A stretch of DNA of 64,000 nucleotides from Niastella sp966212235 (GCA_966212235.1 CBIHPP010000003.1:496001-560000); one strand, 5' to 3'; counted from the first letter of the stretch, positions 25,307-35,262 are shown. The notes: generated by a model from the sequence alone, not told the origin. Translations and numbers: made by a program.

Positions 25307-26614
25307 ATGACGAAACGATTTTTGTGGATTATGGTTCTTGCCTTTCCCTTACAAATAATGGCCCAAGGCATTCAATTTGAAAACGGGTTAAGCTGGGAAC
25401 AAGTAAAGCAAAAAGCAAAACAGGAAAATAAATACATTTTTGTTGATTGCTATGCCAGTTGGTGTGTACCATGCAAAAGAATGGAAAAGGAAGTATTTCC
25501 ATTAAAAAATGTGGGCGATTACATGAATGAACATTTCATTTCTATAAGGGTACAGATGGATACATCGAAAAATGACGATGCTTTTATTCAAATCTGGTAC
25601 CATGATGCTTCTGAAATAATGCGCCAATACAAGGTGAAAATATTTCCTTCTTATCTTTTCTTTTCACCTGATGGAAGAATTGTTCATCGATATTTAAGTG
25701 CTTTACCTGATACTGAATTTTTGAAAATAGCTGCTAATGCTATTGATCCTGATAAACAATACTACTCATTACTGAATAATTATTATTACAACACCATAGA
25801 CAAGCAAAAGCTAGGGTATCTTGCTACAGTTACAAAACAAATCGGAGACGATAGTCTTGCAAAAATAATTGCGAAAGGCTACCTGAATAATTATTTAAAC
25901 AAACGCACTGAAAAAGATCTTCTTCAAAAAAAGCATTTAGATTTTTTAAACACATTCCCTTCATTACTTAGATCAAATGATAACCTGTTTAATTATATCT
26001 ACAGGAACGGGAGTAAGGTGGATGAGGTAATGAATCAGAAAGGCTTTACAGAATACATTATAGGAAGAACAATAACAAGGGAAGAGATCACAGCAAAGCT
26101 GAAAATGCTTACAAAACCGTCAGCTAAACCGGATTGGAATGCGATGGTAAATTCCATTCAAAAGAAGTACAACAAATGGTATGCGGACAAATTAGTGCTG
26201 GATGCACAATTAGAATGGTATCAGCATAAAGAAGATGTTTCGCAGATCATAAAATATAAAATAAAACAATACGACAATTATGGGCTCGATACTGCAGGAA
26301 TTGGTTGGGCGATGGTAAATAATTTTACGTGGAATTATGTTTTTGCGTATAGTAATAATAAGGATACATTAAACAAGGCCTTAAAATGGATGGAACTGAT
26401 CATCAAAAATCATCCGGACGATCAGGGGATTATTGACACGTATGCTAATCTTCTCTATAAAGTTGGTAAAACGAAAGAGGCTATTGCCTGGGAAGAAAAG
26501 GCAACAGAACTGGAATTTAAGGCAGCCCGGAGAGAAAATAGAGAACCTGATAACTTATTTAAGGAGACGTTGAATAAGATGAAGAATGGTATTCGAACAT
26601 GGACGCTTAAGTAG
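25307..26614 (+). CDS. Secreted thioredoxin-domain protein with helical C-terminal domain (copy B)
   Basis: The 435-residue paralogue of 38-1333 has a signal peptide to about residue 18 (QIMAQG) and active site WCVPC (Cys53, Cys56). The cis-Pro stretch is IFPSYLFF, and the same helical region follows, with DTYANLLYKVGKTKEAIAWEEKA near the end. A Lys/Arg/Glu-rich insertion lengthens the final helix. The ATG at 25307 is chosen because an upstream GTG lies inside the terminator. The active-site dipeptide differs from copy A (VP versus GP), which usually shifts redox potential. It starts the copy B plus-strand group with the thioredoxin-like lipoprotein and S9 peptidase. Confidence 0.9.
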   Translation: MTKRFLWIMVLAFPLQIMAQGIQFENGLSWEQVKQKAKQENKYIFVDCYASWCVPCKRMEKEVFPLKNVGDYMNEHFISIRVQMDTSKNDDAFIQIWYHDASEIMRQYKVKIFPSYLFFSPDGRIVHRYLSALPDTEFLKIAANAIDPDKQYYSLLNNYYYNTIDKQKLGYLATVTKQIGDDSLAKIIAKGYLNNYLNKRTEKDLLQKKHLDFLNTFPSLLRSNDNLFNYIYRNGSKVDEVMNQKGFTEYIIGRTITREEITAKLKMLTKPSAKPDWNAMVNSIQKKYNKWYADKLVLDAQLEWYQHKEDVSQIIKYKIKQYDNYGLDTAGIGWAMVNNFTWNYVFAYSNNKDTLNKALKWMELIIKNHPDDQGIIDTYANLLYKVGKTKEAIAWEEKATELEFKAARRENREPDNLFKETLNKMKNGIRTWTLK

Positions 26615-26650
26615 TTGTTGATTGAATATTATAAGGTATAAAAATTCGTT

Positions 26651-27430
26651 TTGAGAAAAGATGTTTTTATATTGATTTGCGTTGTATTGTCTTCCTGTTT
26701 TAGTGTTCCGGAAAGCACGGAGCAAAAAAATGTCTATGATGAATATGCGTTGTCACGATTTGTTAAAACATCGGCAATTCGAAATCCAAATCTTTCAATT
26801 CCGTTTTTGGATTCATTGCTTATAAAAGCCGGCTCCGATAGTATTGTTTTTCATAGGACTGTTAGCTATCTTACCAGAGCTTATGCTGATCCCAATTCAT
26901 CATTTCGAAATGAAATATTTTACAATAAAATACTAAAAGCTCAAATGGATTCAAAATGGAATACTGATTTGGATAAGAAAGAGGCAACTCGTAAGCTCCG
27001 CCTTCTTCATCAAAATGATGTAGGGAGTATAGCTAACAATTTTGAGTACCTGGCGCCAAATGGACAAGAGCGAAGCATGCATAACCTGAAGGCTAATTAC
27101 ATCCTGTTATTCTTTTATAATCCTGAGTGCCATGCCTGTAAGGAAATGAAAGCTACTTTGATGAGTTCTTCGATTATTAGAAATGCAATATTGGATGGGA
27201 AACTAAAAATATTATCGGTTTATACAGATGCTGATTTGTCAGTTTGGTATAAACATTTGTTGGAATTTCCTTCAATTTGGTTACAGGGCAGAGATAATGA
27301 TGGGTACCTGTTTAAGAATGACATTTATGATTTGAGGGCTATACCGGCAATTTATTTACTCGATCAGAACAAAAAGGTAATTCTTAAAGACTGTACTTCC
27401 ATAAAAGAGTTGGAAGGGAAAATTCAGTAA
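26651..27430 (+). CDS. Thioredoxin-like lipoprotein (DUF5106-like N-terminus)
   Basis: The 259-residue protein has a lipoprotein signal (LSSC, about 13-16), a helical N-terminal part (about 30-125) and a thioredoxin fold (about 130-259) with active site Cys160-His-Ala-Cys163 (PECHACKEMK) and cis-Pro in RAIPAIYLL. The architecture is like TlpA-type proteins with DUF5106 found near SusC/SusD in Bacteroidota. The start is a TTG: it is the only start that keeps the signal peptide, since an in-frame TAA lies 12 bases upstream. It is 36 bases after the thioredoxin gene. No counterpart remains in copy A, where the intron relic sits. Confidence 0.8.
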   Translation: MRKDVFILICVVLSSCFSVPESTEQKNVYDEYALSRFVKTSAIRNPNLSIPFLDSLLIKAGSDSIVFHRTVSYLTRAYADPNSSFRNEIFYNKILKAQMDSKWNTDLDKKEATRKLRLLHQNDVGSIANNFEYLAPNGQERSMHNLKANYILLFFYNPECHACKEMKATLMSSSIIRNAILDGKLKILSVYTDADLSVWYKHLLEFPSIWLQGRDNDGYLFKNDIYDLRAIPAIYLLDQNKKVILKDCTSIKELEGKIQ

Positions 27431-27657
27431 TACATAATCTTCTGCAAATAAAAATTCTTACCAGTCAGATCTGCCAAATTATTCTGAAGAATAGGTTAAT
27501 TATCCCGGTTTATTTCGTAAATTATATTTCCAATTTTTGAGAATTCCGAATTCATATTTCCTGCTCTAAAAGGCGTTTTTCTTCTCAGTTTCCTGGTAGC
27601 GGCGTTGATATAGTGTGTATTTATATTTCCTGATTTATAATCTAAACGAACACAAAA

Positions 27658-30444
27658 ATGAAGCGTTTTATTTTTGCTCTTATTCTGTTGGCTTTTCATG
27701 CCTATGGTTTTTGCCAGAAACAGAAAATGACTTTTAAAAAACCTTCCATTGATCTTTCCGTACTGGGCAAATTTTCTTTGGCAACAGGTGTGACGATATC
27801 TGGTGATGGTAATTATGTGGTTTACACAATTTACGATCGGGCAATGGCAACAAACGATTGTTATGTGAACTCATTAAAATTCAACTGGACCTTAAACATT
27901 GGATCTGTTCCGGGCGAATTCAGTTCCGATAGCAAATATCTTTTTTATAAAAATGAAAACGACAGCTTAGCCCTCATGCAACTGGAAAACCGCCAGGTGG
28001 AATACATTTTAAACGTTAGTTCGTTTAAAACTTCCAACAACGGTAAATGGATTGGCTACTGCGACAAGGATAAAAAGTTGATTATAAGGAACCTTGAAAC
28101 AAAAAAGGAAAAATCAGTTGAAGCTGTAACTCGTTACTTTTTCGATCCAAATGATAGTTGCATGTTTATTGAATCGAACCAGTCAAATGGCAGGCTGATG
28201 TTGTTATTAGTTAACCTTATTGATTTTAGAACTCAAACAATTTGGAATGCGCAAGGCGATGAAAAAGCAGCCTATTATATCTTTTCAAAAGATGGAAAAA
28301 GACTTGCTTTTACCGTTGAAAGCAAACCTGATATTTTTCTTTGGCTGTATGAGGCAGGGGATAATAATCATGTTAAAGAAATAGCAAAACAGGCGTTGAA
28401 GGGTATTTCGCCAGATCTTATTTTCCTGGGAATCAATTCCAGGGGATTTACGGAGGACGGAAATAAGTTGTTTATCCAGTTAAAAGAAAAAGACAGACCA
28501 AAGCCAAGTGATGGAGTAGATGTGTGGAGTTATACAGATGCCAAATTGCAGCCGCAACAATTGAAAGAGCTGGGGCCTAAAACTTATGTTGGGCTGCTAA
28601 TCATTTCTTCTAAGACAATGGTTACATTGGAAGGCAAGGATCGAATGCTAATTGCAATAAGTGATAAAGATGCACTGGTTGCCAGCATGCCTGGCCCAGG
28701 TATGTATGACGACTCGTATTGGAATCGAGCGAATGCATCATCTATATATATCATATCGTTAGAAGAAGGTCGTAGTAAACTAATTGATGACGGGTTGGCT
28801 TATGCAAGTGTTTCTTCGTATTGGTTTTCAAAAGGAGGGAATTACGTATTGTATTATAATGCAGAACAAAAGAATTATTTCAGTTATGAAATTGCGACGG
28901 GTGTAAAAAGAAATATTACGTCTTCTATAAAAACTACATGGACGACTTATGTGAAACGTGATGTTCCGATGATGCCTTATTGGCCGATTGGATTTGCTGG
29001 CACTATTGCAAACGATGAAGCAGTTTTGATTTATGATCAGCACGATATTTACCAGATTGATCCACTTGGAAGAAAGGCTCCCATAAACCTGACCAACGGA
29101 TATGGCAGGAAAAACAATATTGAATTCCGGATTGCCCTTGAAAGCAAAAAGGTAATTGAAAACAATGAAACCGTTATTCTTAGTGGGTTTAACAGGCAGA
29201 ATAAAAATGATGGATTTTATAAGATCAAAATTGGAGAGAGCAGAAACCCGGAATTATTGACAAGCCAACCATATATGTTTACAGGCACCTCGGAAAGTGA
29301 TATATTTTATCTCCGCACACCACCTGTAAAAGCTAAGAATGCAGAGGTGTATTTGGTAAGAAGAATGAGTGCAGAAGAGTCTCCCAATTATTTCTGGACA
29401 ACCGATTTAAAAACCTTTAACCGGATCACAGATGTTCAGCCTCAAAGGAATTATAACTGGATGACGACGGAACTGGTTTCATGGAAAACCTATGACGGAG
29501 ATTATTCTCAAGGCATTTTGTACAAACCGGAGAATTTTGATTCAACGAAAAAATATCCGCTGATTTTTTATTATTACGAAAATATGTCTGAAGGATTGCA
29601 TGGTTTTCTTCGGCCCGAGCTAACAAATGGTACGTTGAACATTCCTTATTATGTGAGCAATGGGTATTTGATTTTTACACCGGATATGCATTATAAGATC
29701 GGTCACCCCGGTCAGAGTGTTGTAAATACTATAGTTTCAGCAGCAAAGTATTTATCAAAACTCCCTTATATAGATAGCAAACACATGGGATTACAGGGGC
29801 ATAGTCGCGGGGGGTGGGAAACAAATTTTTTGGTGACAAACACAAATCTTTTCGCCGCTGCAATGTCTTCATCGGGGTTTTGCAACTATACAAATTTATA
29901 TAATGGTGTAAAGGTCGGTTCGCGTTCAGGAGTGAGTCGACAAGTGGCTTTCGAAAAGATGTATCAACGCATTGGTGCAACACTTTGGGAAAAACCTGAA
30001 CTGTATATTGAAAACTCTCCTGTATTCAAAGCTGATAAGGTAACAACGCCGGTTTTGATGATGTCGAATATGGATGATGACGATGTGCCGTTCGAACAAG
30101 GCGTGCAGTTTTTTACCGCTTTAAGAAGAATGGGGAAAAGAGCCTGGATGCTGCAATATGATGGTCAAGAGCATATGGTTTTTGATAAATCTGCTGAAGA
30201 TCTTGAAATAAGAATGAAGCAATTCTTCGATCATTATTTAAAAGATTCTGCCTGTCCGCGGTGGATGCTTTATGGTATACCGGCGATTGAAAAAGGAAAA
30301 CCCGATGCTTTGCAATTGGTGTATGAAAAGGATGAGAATGGTAAATGGTTAACACCGAAAGAGGGTGGGTTGTTGAAGGAGGAGGAGAAGAAAAAGATAG
30401 ATGCTTTGAAAAAAAGGAAACCGGAAACAATTACAATTGATTAA
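27658..30444 (+). CDS. Secreted S9 family (prolyl oligopeptidase-like) peptidase, copy B
   Basis: The 928-residue paralogue of 3045-5813 has a signal peptide (about 1-20), a beta-propeller region (about 30-625) and a hydrolase domain (about 640-880). Predicted triad: Ser716 (GHSRGG), Asp807 (SNMDDDDVPF) and His839 (GQEHMVF). Its C-terminus is a charged tail rich in Lys and Glu, unlike the Cys-rich tail of copy A. It lies 227 bases after the thioredoxin-like lipoprotein and converges on the peptide gene, as in copy A. It probably degrades or processes exported or imported peptides. Confidence 0.9.
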   Translation: MKRFIFALILLAFHAYGFCQKQKMTFKKPSIDLSVLGKFSLATGVTISGDGNYVVYTIYDRAMATNDCYVNSLKFNWTLNIGSVPGEFSSDSKYLFYKNENDSLALMQLENRQVEYILNVSSFKTSNNGKWIGYCDKDKKLIIRNLETKKEKSVEAVTRYFFDPNDSCMFIESNQSNGRLMLLLVNLIDFRTQTIWNAQGDEKAAYYIFSKDGKRLAFTVESKPDIFLWLYEAGDNNHVKEIAKQALKGISPDLIFLGINSRGFTEDGNKLFIQLKEKDRPKPSDGVDVWSYTDAKLQPQQLKELGPKTYVGLLIISSKTMVTLEGKDRMLIAISDKDALVASMPGPGMYDDSYWNRANASSIYIISLEEGRSKLIDDGLAYASVSSYWFSKGGNYVLYYNAEQKNYFSYEIATGVKRNITSSIKTTWTTYVKRDVPMMPYWPIGFAGTIANDEAVLIYDQHDIYQIDPLGRKAPINLTNGYGRKNNIEFRIALESKKVIENNETVILSGFNRQNKNDGFYKIKIGESRNPELLTSQPYMFTGTSESDIFYLRTPPVKAKNAEVYLVRRMSAEESPNYFWTTDLKTFNRITDVQPQRNYNWMTTELVSWKTYDGDYSQGILYKPENFDSTKKYPLIFYYYENMSEGLHGFLRPELTNGTLNIPYYVSNGYLIFTPDMHYKIGHPGQSVVNTIVSAAKYLSKLPYIDSKHMGLQGHSRGGWETNFLVTNTNLFAAAMSSSGFCNYTNLYNGVKVGSRSGVSRQVAFEKMYQRIGATLWEKPELYIENSPVFKADKVTTPVLMMSNMDDDDVPFEQGVQFFTALRRMGKRAWMLQYDGQEHMVFDKSAEDLEIRMKQFFDHYLKDSACPRWMLYGIPAIEKGKPDALQLVYEKDENGKWLTPKEGGLLKEEEKKKIDALKKRKPETITID

Positions 30445-30540
30445 AGAAAAAAACTTAGTGTCTTAGTGATAAAATAATATGCATAATGAAACCAACGTCA
30501 CATGTAAAGCTCATGCCAACATACAAATAAAAATCCGTTA

Positions 30541-30585
30541 TAAAAAGAAGCCGCCTCCATGTTTTTGCAAACATAGGAGACGGCC
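30541..30585 (-). terminator. Intrinsic terminator of the copy B peptide gene
   Basis: On the minus strand, GCCGTCTCCTATG pairs with CATGGAGGCGGC around a 10-base loop, and TTCTTTTTA follows. It lies about 65 bases past the peptide stop, between convergent genes, as in copy A. Confidence 0.75.
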
Positions 30586-30649
30586 TCATTTAAATTTCGC
30601 ATAGGCTATAAAAAAATGCTAATTCGCCTGCCTGCGAAAGTTCTGAATT

Positions 30650-30898
30650 TTAATTGTTGTCAGTGGTCGCAATGGTATAAGTTGGTGAGCAAGTTGCTCC
30701 ACTTATAAGTGTTGCAAAAACTGAGCCGTTAACTGTGTCAGTTGTAAGAATTCTTTTTAATACCGGATGAGTACAATCGGTTGAACTGGTACCTGTATAA
30801 ACTATTTTGTTGTTGAACTTTTGAGCGGTAAATGCAAATGTTGTTGCAAGTACGGCACAAATGCCAAGAGCAGATAACATTACTTTTGCTTTATTCAT
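30650..30898 (-). CDS. Small secreted Cys-containing peptide (DUF6520-like), copy B
   Basis: The 82-residue precursor starts MNKAKVML, with a hydrophobic signal to about residue 22. The mature part carries two Cys (42 and 70) and ends TYTIATTDNN. It shares the signal start, TTDTVNGSV and TYTIA with the copy A peptide, but the rest has diverged quickly. Cys number is even in both, consistent with one disulfide here and two there. It has its own 199-base leader with the conserved hairpin and its own terminator. Function unknown; see copy A. Confidence 0.8.
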   Translation of the reverse strand: MNKAKVMLSALGICAVLATTFAFTAQKFNNKIVYTGTSSTDCTHPVLKRILTTDTVNGSVFATLISGATCSPTYTIATTDNN

Positions 30899-30902
30899 AA
30901 AA

Positions 30903-30933
30903 TTGTTGCTTTTTAAATCAAAAAGCTAAACTT
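30903..30933 (-). promoter_or_regulatory. Conserved leader stem-loop of the peptide gene (copy B)
   Basis: The minus strand reads AAGTTTAGCTTTTTGATT then TAAAAAGCAACAATTTT before the ATG, nearly identical to the copy A leader. An AGTAGG block lies about 25 bases further upstream in both, pointing to a shared promoter. Confidence 0.55.
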
Positions 30934-31097
30934 ATTGTAAATAAATATACCTACTTCTGTATACTCATTAAGTGGCGAGTAGGCTTAACCACTTTTGAGC
31001 GTTTTGTCCAGACAAAGTTTTATTGCCACCAGATCCTATTGGCGGTATTAATGTGTTATTATTGAAATCAAGTTTGTATAATGCTGTTCTCATCGAA

Positions 31098-31601
31098 TTA
31101 CTGCATGTTTTCCTCGAGGGTTATTTTTTTGACTTCTTTATATCCCGTTTTACCAACCATTACCTGTTTAAGTCGCTTTTCTTTATCATAAATTGCCAAA
31201 TAGGGAATAGTGGTTATAAAGAGATAACTCGCGAAATAATTTTTATAATCAACTCCAGCGACAATATTCTTATACCTGTTTAAATGAAATTCACTGGAAA
31301 ATTTTTTCAGGTCATTGAGTGGGTGATTTGTCAACAAATAGTACTTAAGATCTCCCCTTTGTGTGTTATGGTCAATTAGGTCTCTTATTTCTGCCCTGCA
31401 CATGGCGCAATAGGGGCTAAAAAATAAGATTACAAATGGCTTTCCTGATTCAATACTATCTGTATTGAGGTCGGTTTTTCCGTCAATGAGTTTCATTGAG
31501 AATGAGGGTAATTTTTGTCCCTCCAGTCCTGTTTTTGGCGGTGGATATTGAAGACATCCGCTGAAACTTAATGATAAAGCTATTAGTATAATATTTTTCA
31601 T
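31098..31601 (-). CDS. Redoxin-type (TlpA-like) lipoprotein, copy B
   Basis: The 167-residue protein has a lipoprotein signal (FSGC, Cys16), the redoxin segment TGLEGQKLPSF, and a complete active site Cys65-Ala-Met-Cys68 (SPYCAMC). The cis-Pro lies in TTIPYLAIY. It aligns end to end with the copy A protein, which has lost the second Cys. It starts 15 bases after the MauE stop, so the two are translated from one transcript. Predicted to be a membrane-anchored periplasmic thiol oxidoreductase partnered with MauE. Confidence 0.87.
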   Translation of the reverse strand: MKNIILIALSLSFSGCLQYPPPKTGLEGQKLPSFSMKLIDGKTDLNTDSIESGKPFVILFFSPYCAMCRAEIRDLIDHNTQRGDLKYYLLTNHPLNDLKKFSSEFHLNRYKNIVAGVDYKNYFASYLFITTIPYLAIYDKEKRLKQVMVGKTGYKEVKKITLEENMQ

Positions 31602-31616
31602 TACAAAACGATTGTA

Positions 31617-32063
31617 TTAATATTTTTGTAAGACTAACTTTTGTTCCGTTTGTAAGTTCAATTGTAACCTGATCCCGACAACCTCCAGAAGAATCATCAT
31701 ACCGTTTAAGACAAGATGTGTCTTCCAGGAAAGAAATTCTAAAAGCCCCCCGCAACCGCAAGGAAATTGCTCGTCACCAATTTGTATCGATATTAAATAC
31801 GTTGTAAATAACACCATTAAAGCCAGGGCAACAAAAAAGCCATATAAACGCAATGTTGGAACAAATAGTAAGATAGCAGTTGCAAGTTCGGTCAATGGCA
31901 ATATCCATGCTATAAGCGGGGCAACCGGATTCAACAGCGGAGACATAGCCATTTGTTCTTTGAATATTGAAAAGTCAATCAATTTAGTTATACCAGTATA
32001 TACAAATAATACGATGGTCAGCAGCGAAATGATTTTTAAAGCAATAAGTTTATTCATATACAC
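31617..32063 (-). CDS. MauE/DoxX-like membrane protein, copy B
   Basis: The 148-residue protein has four membrane helices, the signature LFVYTGITKLIDFSIFKEQ, and PCGCGG before the last helix. A Met at codon 3 is an alternative start. It lies 16 bases after the FAD/GT-C stop and 15 bases before the redoxin gene, a tighter operon than in copy A. By family analogy it passes electrons or disulfides between the membrane and the redoxin lipoprotein. Confidence 0.86.
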   Translation of the reverse strand: MYMNKLIALKIISLLTIVLFVYTGITKLIDFSIFKEQMAMSPLLNPVAPLIAWILPLTELATAILLFVPTLRLYGFFVALALMVLFTTYLISIQIGDEQFPCGCGGLLEFLSWKTHLVLNGMMILLEVVGIRLQLNLQTEQKLVLQKY

Positions 32064-32079
32064 TATTTACAGAAACCTA

Positions 32080-35000
32080 TTAGACCAATTTTGCCTTTTC
32101 TCTTTCCGTAAAATGATCAATCGTTGTTAAGATTTTTTCTGATAGCGTTATCGGCTTAAATGCCATACTATAGATGATATCTATCATAAGCGATGTAGCA
32201 GCAAAGAATATTAATGTAGGAAATACCTGAAAACGTAATGAAACCGGCGATGCAAATACACTGAATCCGAAATTGACTACCCAAAAAGCCCCGGTCAACC
32301 ATAAATATTTGGAAACATCTCTTCTAAAGTGGAATCCTTTTAACATCAAAAAGAATACAAAGCTAAGCACGAAAAGAACATTTAAACATCCGATTAAAAT
32401 GGGAAGAAAATTAAGTACAGCTACATTATTATCTTTTACACGCGTGAATACTTTGTTTGTTTTATATTGAAACCATTCTTGCGCTTTGTTTACCACCGTA
32501 TCTTGCCCTGTATTATAGGTTTCTAAAAACTCGACCGGGGGGGCATAATATTTTGCAGCATTGGGAAGCAGATAGTATTGTAAATATTTAACAGGATAAT
32601 GTTTAATTAACCAATAGCCATAAGAATTGTAAAGCGGTCCCATTTCTGCCCAGTATGGAAATGGTAATGCCACATTGGAGGCAAGTTTAAATTGTCTTAT
32701 GCCATATTGTTGAAGTGGAGAAGGTGCTATCCACATATAATAGGTACTTGCAAATTGCAATTCATGCGGATATTTGAAAACATTTCTCGTCGTATCAAAA
32801 TAGCCTCGCACCATATTATCTAATTGCTGCAATTTTTTAGGTGCGGGCTTTCGGTCGGCGCTGTCAACATACCTGTAAGCATACAAGGCATTGTTGGCCA
32901 TCTGCCAACCACTGAATGGCGTAAATTGCCTTTTACCCGTTTGTTCGTAATATTTTTGGCTGGTATGCCATACAAAAAATACAATTACAAGAACTGATGC
33001 TACGATTCCACTTAGCTTATACGCAAGCTTTTGCCGTGAAAGCAGTATGGCCAAAACTGTAATAATAGGGTAATATATTGCATTGTATCGTGTTGAAAAA
33101 GCGAGGTATATCACCAGTACCTGCAAAATGAGTAGTCTGATAGTCGGTTTCTCAATAATCCATATGAGTAGCGTCATCCATGCTATACTAAGCGATATGA
33201 AATAGGCGTCACTTGAAATCATATTCGCGAGGTATAGATATACCGGATTCAGTATGGCAAATACAAACAGTAAGTTCCTGGTGAGCTTTCCTGGCTTGAA
33301 GAAATAAGCAATGGACATGACGAATAAGAAGCTGGAGCTTTGCAACAAGAAATATTGGAATGCAACCAGTGCTGTGTCCGAATTTGTGAAAACACTAAAC
33401 AAGCGCAGGAAATTCGAATAGCCTACTGGATAAATGCCGATAGAATTATTTTTGATAGCAGCATTCAGGTAAACCCAGGAGTCGCCAAAGATAAAACCTG
33501 GATAAGGGTAGAAATATTTGAAAACAGAAAATTGAATTATTACAGCTGCTAAGGCAAACAATAGATACATTCTGTTTTTGCGATCCTTAAAAAGAAAATC
33601 GCTAAACCTGCCTCTCTGAATATTCGTTTGAAAGCCTGGCGTTGGAACTTGTTGTTGATCGGGTGATTTTATATCTGTATGTTCCGTATTGTTTTTGGAT
33701 TCATGATATTCCTGCTCCGTATTAATTTCCCAGATATTCGCCTTTGTGGTAACACCCGCACAAATATTATCCACCGACACCATAGCTGTCAGCATACTAT
33801 GATCACTGTTATTATACTTATGCATACCATTGCGGCCTACCAGGAACAGATTTTCAAATTGGTCGGTATATTCCCTGATCTTGTCAAACTGATTATAGGT
33901 ACCGAAATAAGCCGGGTATGTTTTTTCCATGCGTTGTACGGTGCTGTCAAGCACATCTTCGACTTTGGCCAATCCCATTTTTTCCAGTTCTGAAATGGCA
34001 GTGCGTTGTATGTCTGCATCACTCAGGTCCCAGAATTCATCGCCTTTGTTACAGAAATATTCCATACCCAGCCAAACGGTATCAGGATCCTTGACCATAT
34101 ACGGACTCCAGTTGTTGAATATTTGCAGCCGTCCTACCTTCACATCCTTTTCCTGTATGTAGATCCAGGTGTCTGGCAGCATCTTTTGATTGTCGGGTGG
34201 TGTTAGTTTTTTCAACAGCACACCGATGGTGATAAAGTCACGGTATTGTAATCCAGCAGCAATCTCTTTTACATCTTCTGGTACCTGGCCATTCATTCCT
34301 GCTATCAATTCCTGCACCGGCATCGTACTGAAAAAATAATCTCCAGTATATTCGGTCTGTTCATGGGTAACATCGTTTTCGGTGATAACGCCTGTTACTT
34401 GATTGTCTGCAATGAGCACTTCTTTTACGCTTTCATGCATGATGATCTTTCCTCCCAGCACCTCAATGGTGCGGGCGACTTCTTCCCATAATTGCCCTGG
34501 TCCTAATGCCGGATACATGAATTGTTCAATTAAGCTGGTTTCTGTATCCTTCTGCGCGATATCATTCCTGTTCTTCTTCTTAATAAGCGTCTGTGCTGCA
34601 TGTTGTATCGCCTTGCTGATAGATACGCCTTTGATGCGCTGAGCGCCCCATTCGGCGGAAATCTCGTTGCAGGGCACGCCCCAGACTTTCTCCGTATAAT
34701 CTTTAAAGAACAATAAATATAATTTTCGGCCAAACCGGTTGATGAGAAAATCTTCCAGGCTTTTTTCCGGTTTGCGGGGAAATAGTTGTGCTTTTATATA
34801 GGAGCCCAGGATGCCTAACGTTCTGATGGGTCCCAGTTTTTTTAAGGTGTCAAAGGAGAGCTGAATAGGATAGGTAAAGAACTTACGTAAAAAATAGATG
34901 CGTGATAATCTTCTGCGTATGAGCATCATCTTACTTTCATCAACCACTTTTTCGGATAAAGGAGTTTCCTCCTGTTTAATGGTTCGATGATTTTTCTGAT

Positions 35001-35262
35001 AGGTAATAGTCGTATAAGTATCCTTTGCGGGTTGGACGGGCATGATATTCATCCACCAGTTCATGACGCGGTCGCTTTTGGAAAAGAAACGGTGACCGCC
35101 TATATCCATTCTGTTGCCTTTATAATTGATCGTTTTAGAAATACCTCCGATGTCTCCGGACTTCTCCAGTATAATGGGCGTGATATCCGTTTTTTTGAGT
35201 AATTCGTAAGCTGCAGTGAGCCCAGCGGGCCCGGCACCAATGATAATAGCTCTTTTGGGCAT
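32080..35262 (-). CDS. FAD oxidoreductase fused to a GT-C-like polytopic membrane domain, copy B
   Basis: The 1060-residue protein has the same architecture as 7885-11118. The nucleotide-binding motif is at residues 5-23 and the UGM-like flavoprotein part extends to about 512. A shorter polar linker follows, then about ten membrane helices with FGDSWVYL and YPVGYSNFLRLF in the first outer loops, compared with NGDSYVYL in copy A. Conserved late segments include FTPFSGWQ.ANNALYAYRY and AKYYAPPVEFLETY. Such GT-C motifs suggest transfer of a sugar from a lipid carrier, and UGM-like flavoproteins act on sugar nucleotides, so a glycosylation role is plausible but unproven. Confidence 0.82.
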   Translation of the reverse strand: MPKRAIIIGAGPAGLTAAYELLKKTDITPIILEKSGDIGGISKTINYKGNRMDIGGHRFFSKSDRVMNWWMNIMPVQPAKDTYTTITYQKNHRTIKQEETPLSEKVVDESKMMLIRRRLSRIYFLRKFFTYPIQLSFDTLKKLGPIRTLGILGSYIKAQLFPRKPEKSLEDFLINRFGRKLYLLFFKDYTEKVWGVPCNEISAEWGAQRIKGVSISKAIQHAAQTLIKKKNRNDIAQKDTETSLIEQFMYPALGPGQLWEEVARTIEVLGGKIIMHESVKEVLIADNQVTGVITENDVTHEQTEYTGDYFFSTMPVQELIAGMNGQVPEDVKEIAAGLQYRDFITIGVLLKKLTPPDNQKMLPDTWIYIQEKDVKVGRLQIFNNWSPYMVKDPDTVWLGMEYFCNKGDEFWDLSDADIQRTAISELEKMGLAKVEDVLDSTVQRMEKTYPAYFGTYNQFDKIREYTDQFENLFLVGRNGMHKYNNSDHSMLTAMVSVDNICAGVTTKANIWEINTEQEYHESKNNTEHTDIKSPDQQQVPTPGFQTNIQRGRFSDFLFKDRKNRMYLLFALAAVIIQFSVFKYFYPYPGFIFGDSWVYLNAAIKNNSIGIYPVGYSNFLRLFSVFTNSDTALVAFQYFLLQSSSFLFVMSIAYFFKPGKLTRNLLFVFAILNPVYLYLANMISSDAYFISLSIAWMTLLIWIIEKPTIRLLILQVLVIYLAFSTRYNAIYYPIITVLAILLSRQKLAYKLSGIVASVLVIVFFVWHTSQKYYEQTGKRQFTPFSGWQMANNALYAYRYVDSADRKPAPKKLQQLDNMVRGYFDTTRNVFKYPHELQFASTYYMWIAPSPLQQYGIRQFKLASNVALPFPYWAEMGPLYNSYGYWLIKHYPVKYLQYYLLPNAAKYYAPPVEFLETYNTGQDTVVNKAQEWFQYKTNKVFTRVKDNNVAVLNFLPILIGCLNVLFVLSFVFFLMLKGFHFRRDVSKYLWLTGAFWVVNFGFSVFASPVSLRFQVFPTLIFFAATSLMIDIIYSMAFKPITLSEKILTTIDHFTEREKAKLV

